Below, in pieces: positions 19,295 to 28,171 of a DNA stretch of 64,000 nt (positions within the stretch are counted from its first letter, which is position 1; every line of letters starts with the position of its first letter). Under the pieces are notes generated by a model. That model saw nothing but the letters and a program-made list of their open reading frames with translations, ran no database searches and was not told the DNA's origin. This stretch comes from Terriglobia bacterium. GTDB taxonomy: Bacteria; Acidobacteriota; Terriglobia; Terriglobales; Acidobacteriaceae. The position numbers and the translations under genes were made by a program. The stretch lies in the NCBI GenBank assembly GCA_020073165.1, contig JAIQFP010000002.1, positions 124,001 to 188,000 of the forward strand, given 5' to 3'.

Positions 19295-21628
19295 ATGCGG
19301 ATTCTCACCCGCTACATTCTGCGCGAAGTCACGTCCCATGCCCTCATCGGGGCGGCGGTGTTTACCTTCGTCCTGTTCACCCGCGACCTGGGACGAATCC
19401 TCGAACTGGTGGTGCGCAACAGTGCGCCTCTGCCCAGCGTGGCCGAAATTTTCTTCTTCACCGTACCGGTCGCACTCACCTTCACCATTCCTGCAGGCGT
19501 GCTGGTCGGCATTCTGATCGGCCTGAGCCGCCTGGCCGCCGACAGCGAGATCACGGCCATGCGCGCCAGTGGCCTCGGGGTGTGGACTTTCCTGCGCATC
19601 ATCTTGATTTTTGTCGCAGTTGCCTGGGTTCTCGCCCTAGTCAACGGCGTTTATGTGGCGCCGGAGTCCCAGGCCGCCTTGGGGCGGCTGCAGGACCGGT
19701 TGAAAACTTCGCAAGCCTCGTTTGAAGTCCAGCCGCGCGTCTTTTACGAAGGCTTCCCGCAGATTGTTCTCTATGTCCAGGACGTGAAAAGCGCGCAGGG
19801 GGCAGCCATCTGGAAGGGCGTTTTCCTGGCCGACATCACTACGCCTTCCTCCCCCCGCATCACGCTGGCCCAGGAAGGTATCCTGGTCAGTCAGGGACCC
19901 GACACGCTCCACCTGCACCTGACCAACGGGTCCACGCACGAGACCGATCCCAAGTTCCCTGACCATTACCAGATTTCTACTTTTGAACAGACCGACATCC
20001 CCATTCAGGTTCCGCACACCGAGAACAAGCCGGACCAGGAACCGGCGCCTTTGGCGGAACTGGGCACAAGGCAACTGCTGCAGGACGCGCCCCGGATGAA
20101 ACGAGTGACCGCCCGTTGGTACTACATCGAGTTCCACCGCCGCTTTGCTCTGCCTACCGCCTGCCTGGTGCTGGCGCTGGTGGGCATCCCCCTCGGACTG
20201 TCCTCAAAAAAGGGCGGCAAGTCCACCGGATTCGTGCTCACCATCCTGCTGGTGTTTGCCTACTACACTGCTTCGCTGGTGGGCGTGTCACTGGCGCGGC
20301 AGGGCAAGGTTTCGCCCGCGGTCGGCGTTTGGCTGGCCAATGTCGTGTTTTTCCTGGGAGGCGCGTTCCTGCTTTGGCGGGTGGAACGCCGGCCGTTCGA
20401 AATTGGCCCCATCCGAAACCTTTGGCACCCGTTCAAAAGGCGGTTTGAAGAAACTGGCGGGATCGTGCTGCGCCGCAGCCCGCAGGAGGATGCGTTCGCC
20501 AGAGCGGCCAGCCGGCTACGCGTGTTCAGTGCGCGCTTCCCCATGATTCTGGACGACTACGTCCTGCGCGACTTTCTGGCCTACCTGGCCATGATCCTGT
20601 CTACGTTCCTTATGCTGTTGCTGGTGTTCACCCTGTTCGAGCTCCTGGGAGACGTCCTGCGCAACCAGGTCTCGCCGCTGGTCGTGGGCGAATACCTGCT
20701 GAACGTAGCGCCGTATTTCCTGTACAACATCACCCCGCTTAGCATATTGCTGGCCGTACTCATCACCTTTGGGCTGATGCAGCGCTCCAACGAAATCACT
20801 GCGGTCAAGGCCACCGGGATCAGCATCTATCGCATCATCGTGCCGGTTCTGTTGGCTTCGGCTCTGCTGGCAGCCGGACTGTTCTTCTTCGACCAGTATT
20901 ATCTGCCCCATGCCAACAAGCGCCAGGACGCGCTGCGCAATCAGATCAAAGGCAAACCCGCCCAAACCTACCTCAATCCCGATCGCAAGTGGATTTTCGG
21001 AGAGCACTCTACCATCTACTACTACCAGTTGTTTGACTCCGACCGCGCCCAGTTCGGCAACCTGGCCGCTTTTCAGTTTGATCCTAAGAGCTTTGAACTG
21101 ACTCACCGCGTCTATGCGGAGCGCGCGCATTGGGCCGAGGCGATGGACCGCTGGGTTTGCGAGCAGGGATGGGAGCGTGTCTTCCGCCGCTCTGCCATCG
21201 AAAACTACCGCACCTTCGATGTCTCCACCTTTGCCGCACTCAGCGAAGAACCCACCTACTTCAAGAAGGAAGTGAAGCAATCCTCCGAGATGAGCTACGA
21301 CGAACTGCGGCGTTACATTCGCGACCTGCAACAGAGTGGGTTTGACGTAGTGCGCCTGCGGGTGCAGTTGCAGAAGAAGTTTGCCTTTCCCACCATCACC
21401 TTGGTCATGGCAGTGCTGGCCGTTCCGTTTTCGCTGTCGGCGGGCAAACGTGGCGCCATCGCCGGCGTCGCCGTGGCGGTGGGAATTGCGGTCGTCTACT
21501 GGACCGTATCAGGTCTGTTCGAAGCGATGGGAAACGTCAGCCAGTTGCCGCCGGTATTAGCTGCCTGGTCGCCCGACCTGATCTTCGCGATGGTGGGCGG
21601 ATACCTGATCCTGAAAGTCCCAACCTAG
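19295..21628 (+). CDS. Fused LptF-LptG lipopolysaccharide export permease
   Basis: Inner-membrane permease of the LPS transport ABC machine, which extracts LPS and passes it to the Lpt bridge. At 777 residues it is twice the usual length: residues about 1-365 are one YjgP/YjgQ unit (RILTRYILREVTSHALIGAAVF at the start) and residues about 412-777 are a second complete unit (ILDDYVLRDFLAYLAMILSTFL onward). Each half has the family layout of three N-terminal TM helices, a periplasmic jelly-roll region, and three C-terminal helices. So both half-transporters sit on one chain. No lptB, lptA or lptC is adjacent. There is no clear Shine-Dalgarno; TAGACT at 19270-19275 may be the -10. Confidence 0.9.
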   Translation: MRILTRYILREVTSHALIGAAVFTFVLFTRDLGRILELVVRNSAPLPSVAEIFFFTVPVALTFTIPAGVLVGILIGLSRLAADSEITAMRASGLGVWTFLRIILIFVAVAWVLALVNGVYVAPESQAALGRLQDRLKTSQASFEVQPRVFYEGFPQIVLYVQDVKSAQGAAIWKGVFLADITTPSSPRITLAQEGILVSQGPDTLHLHLTNGSTHETDPKFPDHYQISTFEQTDIPIQVPHTENKPDQEPAPLAELGTRQLLQDAPRMKRVTARWYYIEFHRRFALPTACLVLALVGIPLGLSSKKGGKSTGFVLTILLVFAYYTASLVGVSLARQGKVSPAVGVWLANVVFFLGGAFLLWRVERRPFEIGPIRNLWHPFKRRFEETGGIVLRRSPQEDAFARAASRLRVFSARFPMILDDYVLRDFLAYLAMILSTFLMLLLVFTLFELLGDVLRNQVSPLVVGEYLLNVAPYFLYNITPLSILLAVLITFGLMQRSNEITAVKATGISIYRIIVPVLLASALLAAGLFFFDQYYLPHANKRQDALRNQIKGKPAQTYLNPDRKWIFGEHSTIYYYQLFDSDRAQFGNLAAFQFDPKSFELTHRVYAERAHWAEAMDRWVCEQGWERVFRRSAIENYRTFDVSTFAALSEEPTYFKKEVKQSSEMSYDELRRYIRDLQQSGFDVVRLRVQLQKKFAFPTITLVMAVLAVPFSLSAGKRGAIAGVAVAVGIAVVYWTVSGLFEAMGNVSQLPPVLAAWSPDLIFAMVGGYLILKVPT

Positions 21629-21653
21629 ACTCGCCCCAGTTCGACCGCGTGTG

Positions 21654-22835
21654 TCACTTCAGCGCCACCGCCGAGGGCTGGCCTGCGGCGATCGTCGGTT
21701 TGTCCACTAGTTGCAGGGTTCCGGTTAGGACCCCTGCCGAGTTCTTGGTGATGCGATAGGAGGAGATCGAAGCTGCCCCGAAGTTGGCCACGTAAACATA
21801 CTGCCCGGTCGAAGGAATACCAACCGCCACCGGAGTCAACCCCGTGGAAATGGTGGCCGGGGTAGTGGCCGTCAAGGCGCCCGTGGCGGCACTGATCGTG
21901 TAGGACGAGACCTGGTTCGATCCCTTGTCCACCACATACAGAAATTCACCCCCGGGGGTCACCGCCAACGCCACAGGGCCGAGTTGAGCAGAAACTGGTG
22001 TACCAACCGAGATGAGGCTGCCATCCGCCACGGGGCAAGTGGTGGTGACCGCCGCGCAGATGGCGAAGGCACTGACGTTGTTGGAACCAGAATTGGCTGC
22101 ATACAAGAAGGTTCCATTGGCAGTGGCGGCGGTGGCCAGCCCGGAGGGCGTGATTCCCCCGGTCACGTACGGCGATCCTGCGACCGGCGCCAGCGCTCCC
22201 GTAGTGGAATCGAACGTGTATGCCGACACGGTTCCGTTGATGTTGTTGGCCGCGTACAGAAGGTTATTGGCCGGTGGCACCGCCAGCGCGACGGGCGTGG
22301 GACCGGTCTGGATCGCTCCCGCCGGGGTCAACGTGGTGCCAGAGATCGTGAACACCGAGATGGTATCCGTGACCGGGTCGGCGACGAACAGAAATTTCCC
22401 GCCGCCATCGACCGCCAGGCTCACCGGTTCCTGGTTCACGAGGTTTACAGGCGGCAGTACCGTCATGCCCGATGCGCTTACCGTCCCATCGGAACTGAGA
22501 CTGAACCCCGCGATGAAACCCGCGAGCGGCGTTGGCGGCTGCACCGAGGTGTCGAAACTGCTGTTGGCCACGAATGCCGTGTTGCCGTCCGGCGTAATCA
22601 CCATGGCTGTGGGCACGCTGGCCGGGCCGGTCGTGACTCCGGCTCCTTGCGCGCTCAGCTTGCCAGTGCTCAGGTCGACCTGAAAGGACGACACCGTCAT
22701 GTCACCCTGACTGGCAACCAGCAGATCCCCCGTCCCCCCGCCGCCACCCGGCGAGCTACTGCTGCTGCAGGCGGTCAAGACGCCCAGTGAAGCCACTGCT
22801 ACCAGACTGACCCACACACGGAACCTCATCAGCAT
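21654..22835 (-). CDS. Beta-propeller lipoprotein (lactonase-like)
   Basis: Exported lipoprotein of 393 residues with lipobox LTAC followed by a Ser/Gly-rich linker. The body consists of about seven repeats of roughly 50 residues with the pattern PVALAVTPxGxFLYVxNxxSNxVSxYxI, the signature of YVTN/6-phosphogluconolactonase-like propellers. Enzyme activity is not implied; many such proteins in this phylum are of unknown binding function. GGGAG precedes the ATG. Its 3' end faces lptFG convergently, 25 bp apart. Confidence 0.88.
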   Translation of the reverse strand: MLMRFRVWVSLVAVASLGVLTACSSSSSPGGGGGTGDLLVASQGDMTVSSFQVDLSTGKLSAQGAGVTTGPASVPTAMVITPDGNTAFVANSSFDTSVQPPTPLAGFIAGFSLSSDGTVSASGMTVLPPVNLVNQEPVSLAVDGGGKFLFVADPVTDTISVFTISGTTLTPAGAIQTGPTPVALAVPPANNLLYAANNINGTVSAYTFDSTTGALAPVAGSPYVTGGITPSGLATAATANGTFLYAANSGSNNVSAFAICAAVTTTCPVADGSLISVGTPVSAQLGPVALAVTPGGEFLYVVDKGSNQVSSYTISAATGALTATTPATISTGLTPVAVGIPSTGQYVYVANFGAASISSYRITKNSAGVLTGTLQLVDKPTIAAGQPSAVALK

Positions 22836-23098
22836 TCTTTCTCCCTGTTGCGCCTCAGCACCTGTAACGCAAAGCTAAACCCCACGCCAGACCGGGACTG
22901 AGGCTGTTCAGTGTACCCATTTGTGTATCAGGAATGCACCGGAAGCGCAAACGCCGTAGTGGTTGGAACCCGCCCGAATTGAGAAGGTTGCCCCGGCCGC
23001 GCCGCAGCGTGTCCTGAGCGCAGTCTGAAGATCCCGCCGGCCGGCGCGCCCTGCCCAAGCCCAAGCACGGGAGCGTCTGCCCTGGTCCCGGCAATTGG

Positions 23099-24520
23099 TC
23101 AACGCGAAAGGTTTTGCGACTCGGTGCGGTTGCTGGCGAGTTCCGCGTCGGCGGATAGAGACTTCACCTTCGCAGGCAGGCGAATCTCCACCATCAATCC
23201 ACCCTCGGGGCGGTTGGCCACCCGCACCTTGCCACCGTGCAGGTGAACCGCCCGCTGGGTAATGGCCAGGCCCAAGCCCACACCGCCGGTCTGGCGGCCG
23301 CGGGCGTCGTCAAGCCGGTAGAAGGGCCGGAACAGCTTGTCCAGCGCGTCCTCGGGCACGCCCGGGCCCGAGTCGGTCACCCGAATGACGGCCTCGGTAC
23401 GATCCACATCCGCTGCACACTCGACGTGAACCTGCACCTCCGTGCCCTCATGAGTGTAGCGCGTCGCATTGCGCACCACATTTTCGATGGCGCTGCGCAG
23501 CAAGCTTGGATCTCCGGTGACCACGCAATCGTCGGCGATCACACAGCCCACGTGGCAATGGCGGTTTTGCGCCTCGAAGTCCGCGTCGGCCGCGACTTCC
23601 GCCACCAGTTCTCCCAGGTCGACAGGAATTGCGTCCATGGCCTCGGCCCCGCCCTCGAGCCGCGCGATGGTGAGCAATCTGCCAATGAGTTCATTCAAGC
23701 GCTCAGCTTCCAGCTCAATGCGGTCCAGGGTGCTCTGGGCTTCGGGTCCTGTCCGCTGGCGCACCAAGCCAAGGGCCACATTCAGGCGGGCGAGCGGGGA
23801 GCGGAGCTCGTGCGAAATATCCTTCAGGAGCCGGCTCTGTGCGTTCACCAGGCTTTCCAGGCGCTCGGCCATGGCGTCGAAGTCACGCACCAGTTCCGCA
23901 ATCTCATCATGGCGGGTGCGCGATGCGCCCGCTCGCGCAGTCAGGTCGCCCGCCGCCAAACGCTGCGTGGCGGCTCGCAGTCGTACCACCGGCGCCGTCA
24001 AGTATCGTGCCAGGAGGTAACACACCAGTCCCGAAGAAATGATGGCGATAAGAATGCCCAACTCGGGCACGCCGTGCGGGCCGAAGAAGGCATGCTCTTC
24101 CGGGGGTAGTTCGATGACCAGCGTGTAGTTCTGCCCCTCGGGCGTGGTCAGCGATTGCCGCAGAAACTGCCTCGGACCGAACCTCCCCCAGAAGCTGTCA
24201 GCCGTGCGCACCTGCCCGCGCCGCACCTGCTCAATCCACTCCGGTGGCTTGCGCCCGCTCAGGTCTTTTCCCTGGCTGTCGAGCAGAAAAAAATGAAGGT
24301 GCTGGCTGTCGTGAAGACTGCGCAGGTAGCGGCGCGCCCCCTCCTCGCCGCCACTCCGGTAAGCTTGCACGGCGTCGCTCAGAAAACTGGGCGCCAGCGC
24401 CTCTACCGTTGCCAGCTCCCGGGTGGGACGCATCGCCATGGTCACCAGGATGGCCAGCACCAGGAACAGCGCCTGCGCCATCCAGTAGGAAAGGAAAATC
24501 CTGACAAACAGGCTTCTCAT
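23099..24520 (-). CDS. Sensor histidine kinase, CpxA-like
   Basis: Membrane kinase of 473 residues: TM1 (about 7-28), periplasmic sensor domain, TM2 (about 155-177), HAMP, then HisKA with DISHELRSPLARLN (phospho-His) and HATPase with NVVRNATRYTHEG, DSGPGVPEDALDKLFRPFYR and GVGLGLAI. The H-box and HAMP regions resemble CpxA. It overlaps the upstream response regulator gene by ATGA, so the two are translationally coupled. A Spy/CpxP-like gene lies divergently beyond the regulator, giving a complete envelope-stress set. Confidence 0.92.
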   Translation of the reverse strand: MRSLFVRIFLSYWMAQALFLVLAILVTMAMRPTRELATVEALAPSFLSDAVQAYRSGGEEGARRYLRSLHDSQHLHFFLLDSQGKDLSGRKPPEWIEQVRRGQVRTADSFWGRFGPRQFLRQSLTTPEGQNYTLVIELPPEEHAFFGPHGVPELGILIAIISSGLVCYLLARYLTAPVVRLRAATQRLAAGDLTARAGASRTRHDEIAELVRDFDAMAERLESLVNAQSRLLKDISHELRSPLARLNVALGLVRQRTGPEAQSTLDRIELEAERLNELIGRLLTIARLEGGAEAMDAIPVDLGELVAEVAADADFEAQNRHCHVGCVIADDCVVTGDPSLLRSAIENVVRNATRYTHEGTEVQVHVECAADVDRTEAVIRVTDSGPGVPEDALDKLFRPFYRLDDARGRQTGGVGLGLAITQRAVHLHGGKVRVANRPEGGLMVEIRLPAKVKSLSADAELASNRTESQNLSR

Positions 24521-25236
24521 GGCGCCCCGCTCCTTGCCTTCTCACGGGGACGCGCGAAGATATACCCAACCCCACGAACCGTCTTGATGTGCTCTGTCTC
24601 ACCTTCGGAATCGCCCAGTTTCTTCCGCACTTTGCTGACGTGCATATCGATGCTGCGGTCAAAGGGAGAAAACTTCCGGCTCAACACGGAATCCGCCAGG
24701 CGCTCGCGGGTTACCACGCGCCCGGCCTCGCTGAGTAGGACCTGCAAGAGGTTAAACTCCACCGAAGTGAGCTCGACCGGCCTCCCGGCCTGGCGCACCG
24801 TGCGTGTGGCCGGATCGAGTTCGACGTCGCCGACCCGCAGGATCTCGCCAGGTTGCACCTCGGGTTTCTGCGCCAACTGGGTCCGCCGTAGGATGGCGTG
24901 AATGCGAGCCACTAGTTCCCGCGGGTTAAAGGGCTTGGGAAGGTAGTCGTCGGCGCCGATCTCCAGGCCCACGATGCGATCCACATCTTCTCCCCGGGCC
25001 GTGAGCAGCAGCACCGGAATCCGCGAGCTGTTGCGGATCCTGCGCAGCACTTCGAAGCCGTTGATGCCGGGCAACATTACGTCCAGCACCACCAGGACAT
25101 AGCTCCCCCCCAGTGCGCTTTGCAAGCCGCGCTCCCCGTTGTGGACGGATTCCACCTGAAAGCCCTCGGCTGCGAGGTACTCGCCCACCAGGCTGCACAA
25201 TTCCACGTCATCGTCGACGACCAGGATGCGGTCCAT
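24517..25236 (-). CDS. OmpR-family response regulator, CpxR-like
   Basis: Transcription factor of 239 residues: receiver domain (1-120) with VVDDDVE, phospho-Asp in VVLDVMLPGING, LLLTARGE and YLPKPFNPREL, then a winged-helix DNA-binding domain (about 140-230) ending in HIKTVRGVGYIFA. It is cognate to the kinase encoded immediately downstream with a 4-bp overlap. The intergenic region upstream contains TTTAC/GTAAA elements matching the CpxR box, so it probably regulates both its own operon and the divergent Spy-like gene. Confidence 0.93.
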   Translation of the reverse strand: MDRILVVDDDVELCSLVGEYLAAEGFQVESVHNGERGLQSALGGSYVLVVLDVMLPGINGFEVLRRIRNSSRIPVLLLTARGEDVDRIVGLEIGADDYLPKPFNPRELVARIHAILRRTQLAQKPEVQPGEILRVGDVELDPATRTVRQAGRPVELTSVEFNLLQVLLSEAGRVVTRERLADSVLSRKFSPFDRSIDMHVSKVRKKLGDSEGETEHIKTVRGVGYIFARPREKARSGAP

Positions 25237-25252
25237 AGCCCTACCCTAATGT

Positions 25253-25346
25253 TTTACAACAGCCAGTCGGGGTGGCACGTAAAGAATTGTCACCCTCGGG
25301 CACGGGGTGGTTTACAAAACTTTACCCCGCTTGACCGACTCTTTAC
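25253..25346. promoter_or_regulatory. CpxR-box-like cluster in the divergent promoter region
   Basis: The core is TTTAC-AAAAC-TTTAC at 25311-25325, which on the minus strand is GTAAA-N5-GTAAA, the exact E. coli CpxR box consensus and spacing. Further half-sites: TTTAC at 25253 and 25342, GTAAA at 25279. The three at 25311, 25321 and 25342 are 10 and 21 bp apart, on one helical face. They lie between the regulator gene and the Spy-like gene. Seen: the sites. Inferred: binding by the adjacent regulator. Confidence 0.7.
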
Positions 25347-25424
25347 CGCGCTTTTCCCCGGAAGGTGTTCTTATCTATGAAGGCAAATTCACGCGGGGGA
25401 AAGGGAAAGCTCCCGGGAGGGTTT

Positions 25425-25904
25425 ATGAAGTCGAGTCGGATTGCGGTAGTAGGTGCCGTGCTGGCTATCACTCTAGTGGCAGCGCTGGCTTTGTCCCAGA
25501 CGGTCAAGCCGGTACACATGCACGACCACGGGATGTTTGGCGAACACATGTTGGGTTTCTTTGCGGACTACCTGAACCTCACGGACGCGCAGCAGGCCCA
25601 GATCAAACAGATCATGGACAACCAGAAATCCACGGTCAGGCCCTTGTTCCAGCAGATGGGGCAAAGCCACCAGGCTATGCGGCAACTGGTGCAGAGTGGC
25701 AGCTTCGACGAGGCCAAGGCCCGTACGATCGCCACCCAGCAGGCGCAGACCATGATCGAGTTGGAAGTCCAGAAGGCGAAGATGGAGTCCGCGATGTTCC
25801 AGGTGCTCACTCCGGACCAGCAGTCCAAGATGGTGGAGTTCATGAACAAGCGGCAGCAGCGATTCATGAAGCACATGCAGGAACCGCCGACCCAGAACCA
25901 GTAG
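25425..25904 (+). CDS. Spy/CpxP-like periplasmic protein
   Basis: Helical periplasmic protein of 159 residues with a signal peptide (about 1-24, ending LALSQ). It carries the two LTxxQ motifs that define the Spy/CpxP family: LTDAQ at about residue 52 and LTPDQ at about 128. Family members act as chaperones or as inhibitors of CpxA. His/Met-rich segments (HMHDHGMFGEHM after the signal, RFMKHM near the end) might bind metal. ATG 25425 has GGGAGG upstream. It is divergent from the Cpx-like regulator/kinase operon, with CpxR-type boxes between. Confidence 0.88.
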   Translation: MKSSRIAVVGAVLAITLVAALALSQTVKPVHMHDHGMFGEHMLGFFADYLNLTDAQQAQIKQIMDNQKSTVRPLFQQMGQSHQAMRQLVQSGSFDEAKARTIATQQAQTMIELEVQKAKMESAMFQVLTPDQQSKMVEFMNKRQQRFMKHMQEPPTQNQ

Positions 25905-25930
25905 CCGGCATGCCGCGCCAACACCTTTTG

Positions 25931-25990
25931 GCCACAGAAGCACGGAGCACGCGTTCTCCCCGACTCTGCGTTTCTGTGGCATTTTTCTTT
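25931..25990 (+). terminator. Palindromic terminator-like repeat after the Spy-like gene
   Basis: Arms GCCACAGAAGCACGGAG (25931-25947) and CTCTGCGTTTCTGTGGC (25964-25980) pair over 17 bp with three mismatches and are followed by ATTTTTCTTT. This fits an intrinsic terminator built from a dispersed-repeat type palindrome. Confidence 0.6.
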
Positions 25991-26006
25991 AGAAAGGGGT
26001 AGGGTC

Positions 26007-26225
26007 GTGTCCAGTTCAACGGTTCCAACCGAATTCGTCAGCGCAATCGTGGAAGAGATGGCCCTGGGGGTGGACGCGGCCGTCGAGTGCTGGATGGCGC
26101 AGATCGACCGGGCGCTACAGGACACCCGCCTGACCACGCTGGGGCGGATGAGCACCGTCCAGGAGATTCTCGCCAATTACAAACGCTTGACCGGTAAAAC
26201 CCAGCTGGCATGCCGGCGAGGCTGA
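26007..26225 (+). CDS. Small protein of unknown function
   Basis: Predicted 72-residue protein from a GTG start at 26007, with AAAGGGG about 10 bp upstream. It is mostly alpha-helical in appearance, soluble and acidic in its first half (EFVSAIVEEMALGVDAAVE), basic at the C-terminus (YKRLTGKTQLACRRG). No family recognised. It lies between the Spy-like gene and an ABC exporter on the same strand. It could be a genuine small gene or a chance frame; codon pattern and ribosome site mildly favour the former. Confidence 0.45.
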   Translation: MSSSTVPTEFVSAIVEEMALGVDAAVECWMAQIDRALQDTRLTTLGRMSTVQEILANYKRLTGKTQLACRRG

Positions 26226-26313
26226 TTGCCGGAGATGTCGGTAAGTCGCTGCCGCGGCGTGATCTCTCGACGTAAACTGAAGCCGGTGCTGGTAGAATCG
26301 CATCTACTAGCAG

Positions 26314-28092
26314 ATGCTCAAGAGCCTGCGTCCGCTCTTCCCTTACCTGAAGAAGTATCGCCGTAGCTACACGGTGGGGACGCTGTGCGTCTTCTTCAAC
26401 AACGGCATCTGGATCCTGTTCCCTCAGGTGATCCGCCGTGCTATCGACGATCTCCACCTGGGCGTAACCCGCCAGAAGCTTCTGACCTACGCCCTGCTCC
26501 TGCTGGCAGTGGCCGGTACAAAGGCAATCTTCCAATTCCTCACCCGCTGGATCGTGATCGGCATCTCGCGTGAGATTGAGTTCGACCTGCGCAACGACCT
26601 TTTCCGCCACCTGGAAAGCCTTTCGTATTCCTACTATCAGCGCACCCGCACCGGCGACATCATGGCCCGCGCCACCAACGACCTGAACGCGGTGCGCATG
26701 CTGCTGGGTCCGGCGATCATGTATTCGGCGAACACCATCGTGTTCACCACCGGCGCGCTGGCCTTCATGCTGGCGATCAGTCCCAAGCTCACGCTTTACG
26801 CCTTTCTGCCGCTGCCAATTGTGAGCATTGTGATCCAGTACTTCGGAACGCGGATTCACGAGCGGTTCGAAAAGATCCAGGCCATGTTTTCTGACATCTC
26901 GGCACGCGCGCAGGAGAATTTTTCTGGTGCCCGCGTGATTCGTGCGTACGTGCAGGAAGAAGCTGAGATCGCGGGCTTTGAGAAGGCCAACCAGGAGTAC
27001 ATCGCGCGCAGCCTGAAACTGGTTCGCCTGATGGGGATGCTGTGGCCGACGCTGGAAGTCATGCTCGGCTTGGCTATTGTGCTGGTACTCTGGCTGGGCG
27101 GACGGGAGGTACTCTACGGGCGCATCACAGTGGGCGACTTCGTCGCGTTTAATACCTACATGGTGCAACTAACCTGGCCGGTGATCGCCCTGGGCTGGGT
27201 GATTAACATTTTCCAGCGCGGCACAGCGTCCATGGCGAGGATCAATGAGATTCTGACTGAAAAGGCGGAGATTGTGGATACCCCCGAGGTCGCGGCTTCG
27301 ACCCATGGAAACGCGGGCGAGAGTGCCCGCGCCACACGGGAACAGATTCGGGGAGAGATTGAGTTCCACGGTTTGAACTTCGCTTACAACGGCACCCCGG
27401 TGCTGCACGATGTCAACCTCCGCATCCCGGCGGGCAGCAGCCTGGCAGTGGTGGGACCGACCGGCTCGGGGAAGACAACCCTGGTCAGCCTGATTCCCCG
27501 CATCTACGACGCCGCGCTTGGAACCGTTCTGATTGACGGCCGGCCTATTCGCGAATTTCCGCTCGCGTCTTTGCGTCACGACATCGGGTTTGTTCCCCAG
27601 GAAACCTTCCTGTTCAGCGAAACGGTGCGCGAGAACATTGCTTTCGGCAAGGAAGATGCCAGCGAAGACGAGATACGCTCAGCGGCCGAGGCCGCCAGCA
27701 TTGCGGCGGACATTGAGGGCTTTCCCGAGCAATACCAGACCATGGTCGGCGAACGCGGCATCACACTCTCCGGGGGGCAGAAGCAGCGCACCGCAATTGC
27801 ACGCGCCATTCTCCGCAACCCGCGGATTCTGATCCTCGACGATGCTCTCTCCAGCGTGGATACCCACACCGAAGACAAGATCCTCAACCACCTGCGCGAG
27901 ATCATGCGCGACCGGACGACGATCTTCATCTCGCACCGCGTCTCCACCGTCCGCAACGCCGACCAGATCGCGGTGCTGCACGGCGGCCGCATCGTTGAAT
28001 TAGGCACCCACGACGAACTCATCGCCCAGAACGGGTACTATACCGACCTGTATAACAAGCAACTGCTGGAAGAGGAGCTGGCCGAGGTGTAA
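26314..28092 (+). CDS. MsbA-like ABC exporter (fused permease and ATPase)
   Basis: Half-transporter of 592 residues forming a homodimeric or heterodimeric exporter of lipids or drugs. Six TM helices occupy about residues 15-310. The ATPase domain follows, with Walker A GPTGSGKTT, Q-loop VPQETFLFS, signature LSGGQKQR, Walker B ILILDDALSSVD and the switch His in FISHRVST. A short Ala/Gly-rich linker (about 330-345) separates the parts. A TAGAAT at 26293-26298 may be the -10. Substrate is not predictable; a second half-transporter gene is not adjacent, so a homodimer is likely. Confidence 0.92.
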   Translation: MLKSLRPLFPYLKKYRRSYTVGTLCVFFNNGIWILFPQVIRRAIDDLHLGVTRQKLLTYALLLLAVAGTKAIFQFLTRWIVIGISREIEFDLRNDLFRHLESLSYSYYQRTRTGDIMARATNDLNAVRMLLGPAIMYSANTIVFTTGALAFMLAISPKLTLYAFLPLPIVSIVIQYFGTRIHERFEKIQAMFSDISARAQENFSGARVIRAYVQEEAEIAGFEKANQEYIARSLKLVRLMGMLWPTLEVMLGLAIVLVLWLGGREVLYGRITVGDFVAFNTYMVQLTWPVIALGWVINIFQRGTASMARINEILTEKAEIVDTPEVAASTHGNAGESARATREQIRGEIEFHGLNFAYNGTPVLHDVNLRIPAGSSLAVVGPTGSGKTTLVSLIPRIYDAALGTVLIDGRPIREFPLASLRHDIGFVPQETFLFSETVRENIAFGKEDASEDEIRSAAEAASIAADIEGFPEQYQTMVGERGITLSGGQKQRTAIARAILRNPRILILDDALSSVDTHTEDKILNHLREIMRDRTTIFISHRVSTVRNADQIAVLHGGRIVELGTHDELIAQNGYYTDLYNKQLLEEELAEV

Positions 28093-28096
28093 TTGC

Positions 28097-28130
28097 CGAT
28101 TTTCAATTGCCGATTGACAATCGAAAATCG
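28097..28130. repeat. Inverted repeat after the ABC exporter gene
   Basis: 13-bp arms CGATTTTCAATTG and CAATCGAAAATCG (one mismatch) with an 8-nt loop, starting 5 bp past the stop codon. An internal direct repeat (ATTGCCGATT) overlaps it. No T run follows. Confidence 0.6.
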
Positions 28131-28171
28131 AAAGTTCCTGCCAGCGTTCTCGACGGTTTTCATTTCCTCTG

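Noticed and set aside
26038-27168. 376-codon open frame antisense to the ABC exporter
   Set aside because: His/Gln-rich low-complexity translation typical of antisense shadows; no start context.
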